This document shows positions 18,418 to 27,826 of a DNA stretch of 64,000 nucleotides, one piece after another. The DNA lies in contig JASLLL010000008.1 of assembly GCA_030747075.1 (NCBI GenBank), positions 1 to 64,000 on the forward strand, read 5' to 3'. The first letter of the stretch is position 1. The number at the start of each line of letters is the position of its first letter. The notes under the pieces were generated by a model. The model was not told the origin of the DNA, made no database searches, and was given only the letters and a program-made list of their open reading frames with translations. Source of the DNA: Gemmatimonadota bacterium. Its GTDB lineage: Bacteria; ARS69. The translations under genes and the position numbers were made by a program.

Positions 18418-19788
18418 TTGGACGGTCTCATCTTCTCCGTTTCGGGAGCGCGCGGCATTGTGGGGCGCGGACTGGACCCCGTGCGTCTGGCCGGGATGGC
18501 GGCACACTTCGGCGCATTCCTGGGGTCCGGGACCGTCGTCGTGGGCCGGGACTCGCGCGTGTCCGGAGAGATGTGCCTGCGAGCCGTCGCATCCGGGCTG
18601 ATGGCTGCCGGAAACGATGTCACGGATCTCGGGATCGTTTCCACCCCCACGGTGGAGGTGGCGGTCCGGGAACTGGGGGCGGTGGGCGGCGTCCAGATCT
18701 CCGCATCCCACAATCCTGCGGACTGGAACGCGCTCAAGTTCCTGTCGTCACGGGGGATCTTCCTGACTGCATCGGAAGGGGCGGATCTCGGGCGGCGCAT
18801 CGACTCAGGCGACCCTCCCTGGGCGGACTGGGACGGGATCGGGTCGTTCGAGTTTCGCGACGAGTTCACGGCTCGCCATGTGGACCGCATACTGGAGTCC
18901 CCGCTGGTGGATGTGGACGCCATTCGCGGCCGCGGGTTTCGCGTGGTGGTAGATTGCGTGCATGGTGCGGGAGGGGAGATCGCCGCACTCCTGCTTGCGC
19001 GGCTCGGCGTGGAGGCATCCTTCCTTTACGCGGAGCCGACCGGTCGGTTTCCCAGGAACCCCGAACCCGTTCCGGAGAACCTCACCGAACTGGCCGCTGC
19101 CGTGGCTGATCGCGGTGCGGATGCCGGCTTCGCGCTGGATCCGGATGCGGACCGCGTGGCTGCCGTAGACGAAACGGGAAGGCCGATCGGGGAAGAGGTC
19201 ACGCTGGCGGTGGTGGTGGACTCGGTGCTGCCGCGCGTCCGTGGAGATGTGGTCGTGAATGTGTCCACCACGATGGCCATCGAAGAGGTGGCGGCCCGGC
19301 ACGGGCGCGGCGTGCTGCGAACGCCTGTCGGGGAAGTCCATGTGACCGAGAAAATGCTGGAAACGGGGTCGCAGATCGGCGGAGAGGGAAACGGCGGTGT
19401 CATCGCCCCTTCCGTCAATCCCGGCCGCGACGGCTTGCTGGGGATTGCGCTCCTTCTGGACGCGCTGACCCGGGCGGGCGCGCCACTTTCCGCGCTTGCC
19501 GGGAGGATTCCCGCCACGGTGATGAAGAAGGCGAAGATTGATGCCGATGGGGTGGATGTGGATCAGGCGCTCTCGGCTCTTGGTCGGGCATTCCCGGACG
19601 CCCGGACAGACACGACGGACGGCCTGAAGCTCGTTTTCGAGGACGAATGGGTGCATTTGCGGAAATCGAACACGGAACCCATTCTCCGGCTTCTTGCCGA
19701 GGCTCGCACGGAAGATCTTGTGGAGGCGCTGGTTCGCCGGACGCGGGAGATTGTGGAAGGAGTGCGGCCGTCCTCTTCGGGGTCGTAG
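18418..19788 (+). CDS. glmM: Phosphoglucosamine / phosphohexo-mutase
   Basis: A 456-aa alpha-D-phosphohexomutase. The phosphoserine loop is I-S-A-S-H-N-P (about residues 98-104), the Mg-binding loop is D-P-D-A-D-R, the sugar-binding region is G-E-G-N-G-G, and the phosphate-binding loop near the end is K-S-N-T-E-P. The sequence style (S-G-A-R-G-I at the N-terminus, NPADWN after the Ser) is like phosphoglucosamine mutases of the archaeal/FCB type, and glmS follows 41 bp downstream. Conversion of glucosamine-6-P to glucosamine-1-P for UDP-GlcNAc is therefore the best call. Phosphomannomutase activity is the alternative. The start is TTG 18418, with GGAGG 5 nt upstream. Confidence 0.85.
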   Translation: MDGLIFSVSGARGIVGRGLDPVRLAGMAAHFGAFLGSGTVVVGRDSRVSGEMCLRAVASGLMAAGNDVTDLGIVSTPTVEVAVRELGAVGGVQISASHNPADWNALKFLSSRGIFLTASEGADLGRRIDSGDPPWADWDGIGSFEFRDEFTARHVDRILESPLVDVDAIRGRGFRVVVDCVHGAGGEIAALLLARLGVEASFLYAEPTGRFPRNPEPVPENLTELAAAVADRGADAGFALDPDADRVAAVDETGRPIGEEVTLAVVVDSVLPRVRGDVVVNVSTTMAIEEVAARHGRGVLRTPVGEVHVTEKMLETGSQIGGEGNGGVIAPSVNPGRDGLLGIALLLDALTRAGAPLSALAGRIPATVMKKAKIDADGVDVDQALSALGRAFPDARTDTTDGLKLVFEDEWVHLRKSNTEPILRLLAEARTEDLVEALVRRTREIVEGVRPSSSGS

Positions 19789-19829
19789 TGGAGCGGGTGG
19801 GTGTGTAGACTGAACCTGGAGTCAGGCCC

Positions 19830-21662
19830 ATGTGTGGAATCGTAGGATACATTGGATCCAACTCACCGCTTCCCGTCCTGCTGGAAGGGCTCAAGCGGCT
19901 GGAGTATCGCGGATACGACTCCGCCGGAATCAGTATTCTCAACGGCAGCGGCATCACCACGCGCAAGACGGCCGGGAAGATCGTAAACTTGGAGAAGCTG
20001 ATCGCCGGGAACGGCGCGGATCTCTCCGGCACGGTCGGCATCGGGCACACGCGCTGGGCCACGCATGGCGCCCCCACCACTCGCAACGCTCACCCGCATA
20101 CCGGCGCATCCGGCACGATCGCGGTGGTCCACAACGGGATCATCGAGAACTGGGAGACGCTGAAACGCCAACTGGTGGAAGCGGGCCATGTCTTTGAGAC
20201 GGAGACGGACACGGAAGTTCTGACACAACTCGTGGCGCACTACTTCGACGGAGACCTGGAAGAGGCCGTTCGCCGGGCGCTGAAGCGTGTCGAAGGAACT
20301 TACGGGATTGCGGTCGTCAGTTCAGAGGATCCGGACAGGATCATTGCCGCGCGGAATGGAAGTCCCCTGGTGCTGGGCATCGGCGAGAAGGAGAACTTCG
20401 TCGCGTCGGATGTGGCGGCCATTCTTCATCACACTCGGCAGGTGATCTACCTGGACGATCACGAAATGGCGGTTGTGGAGCGGGACACCTTTGCCACAAC
20501 AAGCCTCGACCGCGTCTCCGTGCAGAAGGAGATTGAGGAGATCGCGTGGGACTTGAGCGCGATCGAAAAGGGCGGCTATCCGCACTTCATGCTGAAGGAG
20601 ATCTTCGAACAGCCGGAGACTGTGCGGAATGCCATGCGCGGGCGGTTCGACGAACCCACAGTGAGTGCGCACCTCGGCGGACTCAACATGAGCATCGAGG
20701 AGATGCGTGATGTTGAGCGCATCATCATTACCGCGTGCGGGACCTCGTGGCACGCGGGGCTCATTGGCGAGTACATGATGGAGGAGATGGCACGAATCCC
20801 GGTCGAGGTGGAGTACGCATCGGAGTTCCGCTACCGGAATCCCATCATCACGCCGAACACGGTCTCCGTGGCCATCAGCCAGTCCGGAGAGACCATGGAT
20901 ACTCTCTGGGCCATGCGCGAAGCCAAGATGAAGGGTGCAAACGCACTCGGGATCTGCAATGTCGTCGGGTCAACCATCGCCCGGGAGTCTGACGGCGGCG
21001 TGTACATTCACGCGGGTCCGGAGATCGGCGTGGCCAGCACAAAGGCATTTACGGCGCAGATTACGGTGCTGGCGCTGATGGCGCTGGCGTTTGCCCGCCT
21101 GCGCGGGCTGGACCGCGAGGTGGGGCGTCGCTTCATCTCGGAGATGCAGCTCCTGCCGGAACGGATTCAGGGAATCCTGGAGAAGAACGACGAGATTCTC
21201 AAGATCGCGGAAGAATACGCCGGGCACGACAACTTCCTCTACCTCGGGCGCGGCTACAACTTCCCCGTGGCGCTGGAGGGTGCGCTCAAACTGAAGGAGA
21301 TCAGCTACATTCACGCGGAGGGTTATCCGGCGGCCGAGATGAAGCACGGCCCGATCGCGCTGATCGACAAGAACATGCCGGTGGTCTTTATCGCACCGCG
21401 TGACCGCGCTTACGAGAAGGTCATCGGGAACATCGAAGAGGTTCGTGCGCGGAGCGGCCGGGTGATCGCCATCGCGACGGAAGGGGAGACGGAGATCACG
21501 CGAAAGGCGGATCACACCATTCTGATCCCCGAGACGATTCCCTGCCTCATGCCCATTCTGTCGGTCATCCCGCTTCAGCTTCTTGCCTACCATGTGGCCG
21601 TCCTCAGGGCGTGCGATGTCGACCAACCCCGCAACCTCGCCAAGAGCGTGACCGTAGAGTAG
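19830..21662 (+). CDS. glmS: Glutamine-fructose-6-phosphate aminotransferase (isomerizing)
   Basis: A 610-aa protein, the standard GlmS length. After Met removal the N-terminal Cys (M-C-G-I-V-G-Y) is the glutaminase nucleophile. W-A-T-H-G and H-N-G-I-I-E-N follow. Two SIS domains (about 290-600) carry A-C-G-T-S-W-H-A-G and S-Q-S-G-E-T-M-D-T, and the end is L-A-K-S-V-T-V-E. It makes glucosamine-6-phosphate from fructose-6-phosphate and glutamine, the entry to UDP-GlcNAc, peptidoglycan and lipid A. It follows glmM by 41 bp, leaving no room for a glmS ribozyme. Confidence 0.97.
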   Translation: MCGIVGYIGSNSPLPVLLEGLKRLEYRGYDSAGISILNGSGITTRKTAGKIVNLEKLIAGNGADLSGTVGIGHTRWATHGAPTTRNAHPHTGASGTIAVVHNGIIENWETLKRQLVEAGHVFETETDTEVLTQLVAHYFDGDLEEAVRRALKRVEGTYGIAVVSSEDPDRIIAARNGSPLVLGIGEKENFVASDVAAILHHTRQVIYLDDHEMAVVERDTFATTSLDRVSVQKEIEEIAWDLSAIEKGGYPHFMLKEIFEQPETVRNAMRGRFDEPTVSAHLGGLNMSIEEMRDVERIIITACGTSWHAGLIGEYMMEEMARIPVEVEYASEFRYRNPIITPNTVSVAISQSGETMDTLWAMREAKMKGANALGICNVVGSTIARESDGGVYIHAGPEIGVASTKAFTAQITVLALMALAFARLRGLDREVGRRFISEMQLLPERIQGILEKNDEILKIAEEYAGHDNFLYLGRGYNFPVALEGALKLKEISYIHAEGYPAAEMKHGPIALIDKNMPVVFIAPRDRAYEKVIGNIEEVRARSGRVIAIATEGETEITRKADHTILIPETIPCLMPILSVIPLQLLAYHVAVLRACDVDQPRNLAKSVTVE

Positions 21663-21733
21663 TCCGCTCCTTGCACTCCAGGGCGTCTGGCCCTATCCTG
21701 CCGGGTCGCCGCACCGGAAGGGGGAGCCTGCTC

Positions 21734-22117
21734 ATGGACCGACGCATTGTCTCAACGGAATCCGCGCCGTCCGCTATCGGCCCCTACAGCCAGGCGGTCT
21801 GTGCGGGCGGGTTCGTGTACACCGCCGGGCAGATCGCGCTGGATCCGGAGTCGGGCGTGCTGGTGGAAGGCGGGATGGAGGCGCAGACCGAACGCGTGAT
21901 CCAGAATCTGCGGGCCGTGCTGAAAGCGGCGGGGAGTTCGCTGGACCGTGTCGTGAAGACCACGGTCTATCTGAAGGACATGGCCGATTTCCCGGCGATG
22001 AACGAAGTGTACGGGCGGCATTTTTCCACCGGACGACCCGCGCGCGCGACCGTCGCGGTCGCGGGGCTTCCGATGGGGGTTGCGGTGGAAATCGACGCCG
22101 TAGCCACCGTGGATTGA
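21734..22117 (+). CDS. ridA: RidA-family reactive-intermediate deaminase
   Basis: A 127-aa protein of the YjgF/YER057c/UK114 family. It has the characteristic A-I-G-P-Y-S-Q-A near the N-terminus, G-Q-I-A-L-D-P, the conserved active-site Arg in R-A-T-V-A-V, and E-I-D-A-V-A at the end. Family members hydrolyse reactive enamine/imine intermediates released by PLP enzymes, to keto acid and ammonia. ATG 21734 lies 71 bp after glmS; upstream in-frame codons have no family resemblance. It ends 26 bp before the tRNA-Sec gene. Confidence 0.92.
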   Translation: MDRRIVSTESAPSAIGPYSQAVCAGGFVYTAGQIALDPESGVLVEGGMEAQTERVIQNLRAVLKAAGSSLDRVVKTTVYLKDMADFPAMNEVYGRHFSTGRPARATVAVAGLPMGVAVEIDAVATVD

Positions 22118-22143
22118 CTGGTGCGCACAGGAAGGAACCGGAC

Positions 22144-22241
22144 GGGAATGGGTAGGTTCTGGTGAACCTCGAGGACTTCAAATCCTTCCGTCGGGTGCTA
22201 AAACCATCCGAGGTGGGTTCGATTCCCACGCATTCCCGCCA
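22144..22241 (+). tRNA. selC: tRNA-Sec (TCA), selenocysteine tRNA
   Basis: A 98-nt tRNA with anticodon loop CTTCAAA, anticodon TCA, which reads UGA. Features of bacterial tRNA-Sec: an extended D stem (AGGTTC/GAACCT), a long variable arm (paired TCGG..TG / C..CCGA, 22191-22211), T stem GTGGG/CCCAC with TTCGATT loop, discriminator G as in E. coli selC, and encoded CCA (22239-22241). The acceptor 5' strand GGGAATG pairs with CATTCCC; the eighth pair expected in the 8-bp Sec acceptor would be G-G. It implies that the organism decodes UGA as selenocysteine, and a target gene is present at 42003-42605. Confidence 0.93.
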
Positions 22242-22263
22242 TTTCCGCGCGTGGGGCGGTGCC

Positions 22264-22728
22264 ATGGCCGTTGCGGCATGGGTGCTGAGCATGGCGGCAC
22301 TCTCTTCCGCCGCGGAGGTCGTGGAACCGCCGAGCCCCTTCGCCCGCGCAGTGCGCAGCGCGGTGGTGCCCGCATGGGGGCAGATGACGAATGACCGGCC
22401 CGTCAAGGCATCCGTGATCTTTGCGGTGCAGGCGTATCTGTACACCGGGATTCTGGTGGAATCCCGCCGCGCGACGGACTTTCAGTCTCGCGCGGTGAAC
22501 GCCGCGGACGCCGGGACGCAAGCGTGGCTGGAGGATCGCGCGCAGGAGCATTTCAGCCGACGGAGGAACCTGGTCTTCTGGTCGATTCTGGGAGCCTTCT
22601 ACAGCGCGGTGGACGCATACATTGACGCTCACCTCGGAGACTTTGAGGAGGATCTGGAGGAGAGTCGCACATTGTTCGCGGAAGTGGACCCCCACGAGGG
22701 AACCATTGCGGTGGGGATCGCGTTTTAG
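22264..22728 (+). CDS. Small exported/membrane protein, DUF5683-like
   Basis: A 154-aa protein starting at ATG 22264, 22 bp after selC. The open frame extends back through the tRNA gene but only this Met begins a signal-peptide-like sequence (M-A-V-A-A-W-V-L-S-M, ending S-S-A-A-E). Then comes S-P-F-A-R-A-V-R-S-A-V-V-P-A-W-G-Q, matching the S-x-x-x-P-G-x-G-Q pattern of DUF5683 proteins common in Bacteroidetes-type genomes. It is followed by two hydrophobic helices (about 45-65 and 100-120) and an acidic C-terminus with D-A-Y-I-D-A-H-L. Function unknown. It lies upstream of signal peptidase I. Confidence 0.7.
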   Translation: MAVAAWVLSMAALSSAAEVVEPPSPFARAVRSAVVPAWGQMTNDRPVKASVIFAVQAYLYTGILVESRRATDFQSRAVNAADAGTQAWLEDRAQEHFSRRRNLVFWSILGAFYSAVDAYIDAHLGDFEEDLEESRTLFAEVDPHEGTIAVGIAF

Positions 22729-22821
22729 TTTGCAGACCGCCGGGAGAACCGCGCGGTGGCTCATTGAGCAGCGCAGACAATGATCATCCGCCGCAAAGGC
22801 GGGAGAAGCGGGGGAGGCTGC

Positions 22822-23655
22822 ATGGCCGGACACAAGAACAGGGGGAAGCGCGGTCGGGGTTCCGCTTCCGGGAGTCCCCCCAACCGTCACTGGGAGAATG
22901 GTAAGACCATCTTCTGGGCGCTGCTCATTGCGCTCTTCATCCGCAGTTTCTTCTTCCAGGCGTTTCGCATCCCGAGCGGTTCGATGGAGGACACGCTCCT
23001 GGTGGGTGATTTCCTGCTCGTGGACAAACTGACCTACGGCGCGAAGATTCCCTTTACGGAGATTCGCCTGCCGGGCTTCCGCGATCCGAAGCGCGGGGAC
23101 ATCATCGTCTTCAAGGCGCCGGTGTCGAACAAGGACTACATCAAGCGGTGCGTCGCGGTCGCCGGGGAGACACTGGAACTGCGCGACGATGTTCTCCACA
23201 TCGAAGATGAACCCCTGCACGAACCCTACATAGCGCTGAAGCCTTCGCTGCACTCGGACCCGAACTTCGGGCCGGTGACGGTTCCGAATGACGCCATCTT
23301 CATGATGGGCGACAACCGTCACAACAGCGCGGACAGTCGCTACTTCGGGTTTCTGGACAAGAACCGCGTCGTGGGCCGTGCGTTCGTGTTGTACTGGTCA
23401 TGGAGTGCATCGGACCCTCCGGCCCTCATCGGCGGCATCCGGAACAAAGTGCTCCGGACCGTGCTTTCGCTGCCGTTTGGCAAGCCGCGCATCACTCGGA
23501 TCGGGGACTGGATCGCGACGGACTATTCGGAGATCTACCACTCGACGGGCGTGTCTCCGGCTGACGAAGTGGCGGAGGTCGCGTCTCCGGCTGACGAAGC
23601 GTCGGCGGGGGTGTCTCCGGCTGACGAAGCGTCGGAGGTTGCGGGCGAGTCGTGA
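22822..23655 (+). CDS. lepB: Signal peptidase I
   Basis: A 277-aa type I leader peptidase starting at ATG 22822, chosen for its strong GGGGGAGG site (an ATG at 22780 is the alternative). One transmembrane helix (about 30-47) precedes the catalytic Ser in P-S-G-S-M. The general-base Lys is in Y-I-K-R-C-V-A, and [11 protein letters not shown] is the conserved box E. It cleaves Sec and Tat signal peptides at the outer face of the inner membrane. The C-terminal 30 residues are three decapeptide repeats encoded by an exact-period 30-bp tandem array, absent from typical SPase I. The stop overlaps the lepA start. Confidence 0.93.
   Translation: MAGHKNRGKRGRGSASGSPPNRHWENGKTIFWALLIALFIRSFFFQAFRIPSGSMEDTLLVGDFLLVDKLTYGAKIPFTEIRLPGFRDPKRGDIIVFKAPVSNKDYIKRCVAVAGETLELRDDVLHIEDEPLHEPYIALKPSLHSDPNFGPVTVPNDAIFMMGDNRHNSADSRYFGFLDKNRVVGRAFVLYWSWSASDPPALIGGIRNKVLRTVLSLPFGKPRITRIGDWIATDYSEIYHSTGVSPADEVAEVASPADEASAGVSPADEASEVAGES
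23551..23640 (+). repeat. Three tandem 30-bp repeats inside the 3' end of lepB
   Basis: Units 23551-23580, 23581-23610 and 23611-23640 share the core TCTCCGGCTGACGAAG and differ at a few positions. They encode a ten-residue S-P-A-D-E-based unit three times, in frame, so copy-number changes would keep lepB open. The array ends 15 bp before the lepA start. Confidence 0.9.
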
Positions 23656-25457
23656 TGCTTGATCGATTGAAGATCCGGAACTTCTGCATCATCGCGCACA
23701 TTGATCACGGCAAGTCGACGCTTGCCGATCGACTCCTTGCGCTGACGCACACGCTGTCCGAGGCGGAGGCCCAGGGGCAGGTTCTCGACGATATGGACCT
23801 GGAGAAGGAACGCGGGATCACGATCAAAGCTCACGCGGTTCGCATGACCCATCCCGGACCCGACGGCCACGAGTATGTCCTCAACCTCATCGACACTCCC
23901 GGGCATGTGGACTTCTCGTATGAGGTGTCGCGGAGCCTGGCGGCCTGCGAGGGAGCGGTTCTTGTGGTGGACGCCAGTCAGGGCGTGGAGGCGCAGACCA
24001 TCTCGAACCTGCATCTGGCGATTGCGGGAGATCTCACCATCATTCCGGTGCTGAACAAGATTGACATGTCCGGCGCGGATCCGGAACGCGCGGCCGCGCA
24101 GGTGCTGGACCTCCTGGGTGGAGACCCGGGGGATGTCCTTCGCGTGAGCGCCAGGGACGGTCTGGGCGTGGACGCATTGATTCCCGAGATCATCAAGAGG
24201 ATCCCACCCCCGTCGGGAGAGACGAACGCTCCGCTTCGTGCGCTCATCTTCGACTCGGCCTTCGACCAGTATCGCGGTGCGGTGGCCTATGTTCGCGTTG
24301 TGGACGGGAAGCTGCGCGCTGGCATGACGATTCGCTTTCTCTCGAACGCCCGCGAGTATCTCGTCACGGAAGTGGGGACGCTGCGTCTCGGAATGGTCCC
24401 GTGCGAGACGCTGGGTGTGGGGGATGTGGGCTATGTCATTGCGGGTGTGAAGAACATCGGGCACACGAAGGTGGGAGACACGATCACCGACACGGCGAAT
24501 CCCGCGTCTGAGTCGTTGCCGGGCTATGCCGAGGCGAAGTCGATGGTGTTCTCCGGCTTCTACCCGATTGACACGGAGGACTACGAAGATCTCCGTGACG
24601 CGCTGGACCGCCTGCGCCTGAACGATGCGTCGCTCCACTATGAACCGGAGACATCCGTTGCGCTGGGGTTCGGGTTTCGCTGCGGGTTCCTGGGATTGCT
24701 GCACCGGGAGATTGTGCAGGAACGCCTGGAGCGCGAGTTCAATCTCGGACTCATCGGTACGGTTCCGACGGTTCCCTATCGCGTGTACGGGAAAGACGGG
24801 ACGATGGTGGAGATCGAGAACCCAAACGATCTTCCAGACCCCGCAGACATCGACCGAATCGAAGAACCGATGGTTCGTGCCGAGATTGTCGTGCCGACGG
24901 ATTACATCGGGAACATGATGAAGCTCGGACAGGAGCGACGCGGCACCCATGGCGGGATGGAGTACATCGACCCGACGCGTGTGGTGATCCACTTCGAGTT
25001 TCCGCTTGCGGAGATCATCTTCGACTTCTACGACAAGCTGAAGTCGATCAGCCGCGGATATGCATCCTTCGACTACGAGTTTTCGGACTACCAGGTCTCT
25101 CCAATGGTCAAGCTGGACATCCTGCTGAACGGGGAACCGGTGGACGCGTTGTCGATTATCGTGCACCGGGACAAGGCTTACGAGTGGGGGAAGAGCCTCG
25201 TCGAGAAACTGAAGGAAGTCATCCCTCGGCACCAGTTCCAGGTGGCGGTGCAGGCGGCGGTGGGCTCGAAGATCATCGCACGGGAGACCCTGCGCGCGCT
25301 TCGCAAGAATGTGACCGCGAAGTGTTATGGCGGGGACATTACCCGGAAGCGGAAACTCCTGGAGCGGCAGAAGGAAGGGAAGAAGCGGATGAAGCAGGTG
25401 GGCACCGTCCGCGTTCCGCAGGAAGCATTTCTCTCGGTGCTGAAGATCGACCGGTAG
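23655..25457 (+). CDS. lepA: Elongation factor 4 (LepA), ribosomal back-translocase GTPase
   Basis: A 600-aa translational GTPase of the usual LepA length. GTPase motifs: A-H-I-D-H-G-K-S-T (G1), R-G-I-T-I-K (G2), D-T-P-G-H-V-D (G3), N-K-I-D (G4). The LepA-specific C-terminal domain is present ([15 protein letters not shown]). The best start is ATG 23655, sharing a base with the lepB TGA; GTG 23652 would add one residue. lepB-lepA pairing is widely conserved and this overlap supports translational coupling. LepA acts on stalled ribosomes and in initiation/biogenesis. Confidence 0.97.
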   Translation: MLDRLKIRNFCIIAHIDHGKSTLADRLLALTHTLSEAEAQGQVLDDMDLEKERGITIKAHAVRMTHPGPDGHEYVLNLIDTPGHVDFSYEVSRSLAACEGAVLVVDASQGVEAQTISNLHLAIAGDLTIIPVLNKIDMSGADPERAAAQVLDLLGGDPGDVLRVSARDGLGVDALIPEIIKRIPPPSGETNAPLRALIFDSAFDQYRGAVAYVRVVDGKLRAGMTIRFLSNAREYLVTEVGTLRLGMVPCETLGVGDVGYVIAGVKNIGHTKVGDTITDTANPASESLPGYAEAKSMVFSGFYPIDTEDYEDLRDALDRLRLNDASLHYEPETSVALGFGFRCGFLGLLHREIVQERLEREFNLGLIGTVPTVPYRVYGKDGTMVEIENPNDLPDPADIDRIEEPMVRAEIVVPTDYIGNMMKLGQERRGTHGGMEYIDPTRVVIHFEFPLAEIIFDFYDKLKSISRGYASFDYEFSDYQVSPMVKLDILLNGEPVDALSIIVHRDKAYEWGKSLVEKLKEVIPRHQFQVAVQAAVGSKIIARETLRALRKNVTAKCYGGDITRKRKLLERQKEGKKRMKQVGTVRVPQEAFLSVLKIDR

Positions 25458-25557
25458 CGCTGTCTCCCGTCGATCGCTGCCCCTGCGTGTGCTCAGGCGG
25501 ACAGCGTGTACTCTTCGAACGGCGGAAGCTGAACGAATCCTGTCGCGGGAGAGGCTC

Positions 25558-26721
25558 TTGAGCATCGGACTCTACATTCATGTTCCGTTCTGTCGCTCGA
25601 AGTGCCCGTATTGCGCGTTCTACTTCGTCGTGGGCCGCGCCGAGCTGCGCGGACGGTATGTGGATGCGCTGGTTGCGGAGATCGGGCGTGCGGCGGACCG
25701 CGTGCCGTTCGCGGGGAGGACTCTCTCGTCCGTGTACTTCGGGGGAGGGACGCCCGCCGTGCTGGAACCGGCGGAAGTGGCGCGTGTCGTCCGTGCGGCG
25801 GCCGCGGCGTTTGGCCTGGAACCGGATGCAGAGGTGAGCCTCGAGGCGAACCCCGACCGCCTGGACGCGTCGCGGATCGCGGGGTTCCGCGAAGCCGGGG
25901 TGAATCGCCTGACGCTGGGGTTTCAGGCCACCCGTCCCCTTCGGCTTCGTGCGCTGGGGCGGACGCACTCCCCCGGGGACAGCCTTCGCGCATACGAAGC
26001 GGCGCGTGCCGCAGGGTTCGAGAATATCGCAATCGACCTCATCTTCGGGACGCCGGGGCAGGATGCCGCGTCGTGGGCGGCCGAAGTGGAGGAGGTGGCC
26101 GCGCTCGCCCCGGAGCATGTCAGCGTGTATGAGCTGACACCGGAGGAAGGAACCCGGCTCGCTCGTCACTTGCGAGAAGAGCGCGTGCGTCTTCCGGATT
26201 CAGATACACGAGCGGACATGTTCGACGACGCGGGCGAAGTCCTCGGCCGGTACGGACTGGAGCGCTACGAAATCTCGAACTTCGCTCGGGCTCACCGCGA
26301 GTGCAGACACAACGCCGATGCGTGGCGCGGTCTGGACGCGATCGGCGTGGGCGCCAGTGCCGCGTCCCACGCGGGGAACGCGCGCTGGACGAATGTCGCG
26401 GATCTCGATGCGTACATTGCGCGAATCGAATCGGGAGAGGACGCGACCGCGGAACGGGAGATTCTGGACGAGGGGACCTGGGCTGCCGAGGATCTCTACC
26501 TGGGCCTTCGACTCATGGAGGGGATCGACGCCACCGCACGACTGGCCCGTCTCCCGGAGCCTGCGCGCGAGCGAATCACCGCCGTGCTGGAAACCGCCCG
26601 GGCCGCCGGGTTGCTTGCGACGGGGGGCGGGCGCTTTCGCCTGACTCAACGCGGACTTCTGCTGGCGGACTCGGTGTTTGAGGACTTGCTGACGGATGTG
26701 CGCCCTACGGCAGGACGATGA
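25558..26721 (+). CDS. hemW: HemW-like radical SAM heme chaperone (coproporphyrinogen oxidase-like)
   Basis: A 387-aa protein from TTG 25558, with GAGAGG just upstream. The N-terminus I-H-V-P-F-C-R-S-K-C-P-Y-C-A-F carries the CxxxCxxC radical SAM cluster but not the extra Cys found right after the motif in true HemN, which favours HemW. Y-F-G-G-G-T-P, E-A-N-P-D and D-L-I-F-G-T-P-G-Q are family motifs. The HemN_C domain occupies about 290-380. HemW binds heme and delivers it to haem-dependent membrane enzymes. The gene follows lepA by 100 bp, an order common in bacteria (lepA-hemW-hrcA), though hrcA here lies 8 kb further on. Its 3' end overlaps the convergent gene by 17 bp. Confidence 0.9.
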   Translation: MSIGLYIHVPFCRSKCPYCAFYFVVGRAELRGRYVDALVAEIGRAADRVPFAGRTLSSVYFGGGTPAVLEPAEVARVVRAAAAAFGLEPDAEVSLEANPDRLDASRIAGFREAGVNRLTLGFQATRPLRLRALGRTHSPGDSLRAYEAARAAGFENIAIDLIFGTPGQDAASWAAEVEEVAALAPEHVSVYELTPEEGTRLARHLREERVRLPDSDTRADMFDDAGEVLGRYGLERYEISNFARAHRECRHNADAWRGLDAIGVGASAASHAGNARWTNVADLDAYIARIESGEDATAEREILDEGTWAAEDLYLGLRLMEGIDATARLARLPEPARERITAVLETARAAGLLATGGGRFRLTQRGLLLADSVFEDLLTDVRPTAGR

Positions 26722-27826
26722 TGCGTCGCGCCGAGGTGGTCCCGTCCGCACGAAGCCGACAGAAGTAAACGCCCGCGCCCACGGGTCGCCCCGCGTCGTT
26801 CCGGCCGTCCCACCGGCTTCGGTGCCGACCGCCGGGAAGTGTGCCGTCCTCCAGCGTTCTGACCATTCGACCGGACGCGGAGTGGATGCCCAGCACGACT
26901 TCTGACGCGCGCGGGAGGTCGTAGCGGATCCATGAACCCCCTCGGGTCGGGTTGGGGGTGCACCCGCGAATCCCGGCCGCCGGACTCGGCGCGGCTTCGT
27001 TTCCGATCGCCGCCCCGACGGAAGGGGAGCACGGGTCCACCGGATAGCCTCCGTACTGCCACACTTCACCGGCGTCTTCCGCGATAAAGAGGGTTGTCGT
27101 CGAATCCCCGGACTCACCGATCAGCGCGACGCCCTCCTGATTGTCTCCCGCGAGATCGTACTCACGCAGGAAGGTGCCGTCGGCGAGGGTCTCCACGATG
27201 ACATCGTGGCTGTCGTGGATGGCGTAGAGGACGCCGGTGCAGGCGTCGTAGTGCATTCCCGAAAGGTCGTCCCGCCCGTCGTGAGACGCTCGCGTTCCCA
27301 GGTGCTGAACGCTCCCGCCCGCCTGCAGGTCGAAGATGAAGAGGTCCCCGTTGTCCTGGAGACCCGCGTAGAAGAGGCCGTCCACAAAGGTCAGGGCTTC
27401 CAGCCCCTGGTTGCCCGGCCCCTGAAGCCAGGGCGTCAGATCCCATGCGTTCCCGGTGGGCGCCCCGGTTGCCAAATCGAACTCCACGACTCCGTCCGGG
27501 TTTTCGACGCCGACAAAGACGATGGACCCCGCAGGATCCGCAAGCGTCACGGCCTCCAGGTCCCCGCCCAGATCCCACGACACCAGTCCTCCGGCCGGAT
27601 TCAGTTCGCAGACGATGCCGCCGTCATCCACCACGATCAGGCGATTGCGTCCGGCGTGCCAGACCGCGCCGCTGGGCTCGAATCCGCCCGGGAGTCCTCC
27701 CGGTTCGCCCATGCGCCCGATCTCGACGCCCGAATCCGCGGGCCAGTCGGTGGCCCCGCCGGGTGCCGCCGAGGCCGCCTGGAGGAGAACCGCCGTGATG
27801 AGTAGTCGATGTGCGGCGCGTTGCAT
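26705..27826 (-). CDS. Secreted beta-propeller (SdiA-regulated-like) protein with FlgD/Ig-like C-terminus
   Basis: A 373-aa protein starting at ATG 27826, which opens a clean signal peptide (M-Q-R-A-A-H-R-L-L-I-T ending A-S-A). A start at 27850 is possible but the added residues are not signal-like. The middle (about 30-290) has repeated blade-like strands (L-I-V-V-D-D-G-G, D-L-E-A-V-T, G-L-E-A-L-T, L-F-I-A-E-D-A-G-E), like SdiA-regulated or esterase-like phytase propellers. The last 80 residues form the Ig-like domain shared with the M6 protease (N-P-T-R-G-G, W-D-G-R-N, G-V-Y-F-C-R). It is probably extracellular; catalytic activity is not evident. The tail overlaps hemW by 17 bp. Confidence 0.75.
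   Translation of the reverse strand: MQRAAHRLLITAVLLQAASAAPGGATDWPADSGVEIGRMGEPGGLPGGFEPSGAVWHAGRNRLIVVDDGGIVCELNPAGGLVSWDLGGDLEAVTLADPAGSIVFVGVENPDGVVEFDLATGAPTGNAWDLTPWLQGPGNQGLEALTFVDGLFYAGLQDNGDLFIFDLQAGGSVQHLGTRASHDGRDDLSGMHYDACTGVLYAIHDSHDVIVETLADGTFLREYDLAGDNQEGVALIGESGDSTTTLFIAEDAGEVWQYGGYPVDPCSPSVGAAIGNEAAPSPAAGIRGCTPNPTRGGSWIRYDLPRASEVVLGIHSASGRMVRTLEDGTLPGGRHRSRWDGRNDAGRPVGAGVYFCRLRADGTTSARRIIVLP

Noticed and set aside
19789-19829. glmS ribozyme upstream of glmS
   Set aside because: Only 41 bp separate glmM and glmS, too short for the ribozyme, and no matching sequence is seen.
23551-23640. CRISPR array
   Set aside because: The 30-bp units are contiguous, without spacers, in frame within lepB; a coding minisatellite.
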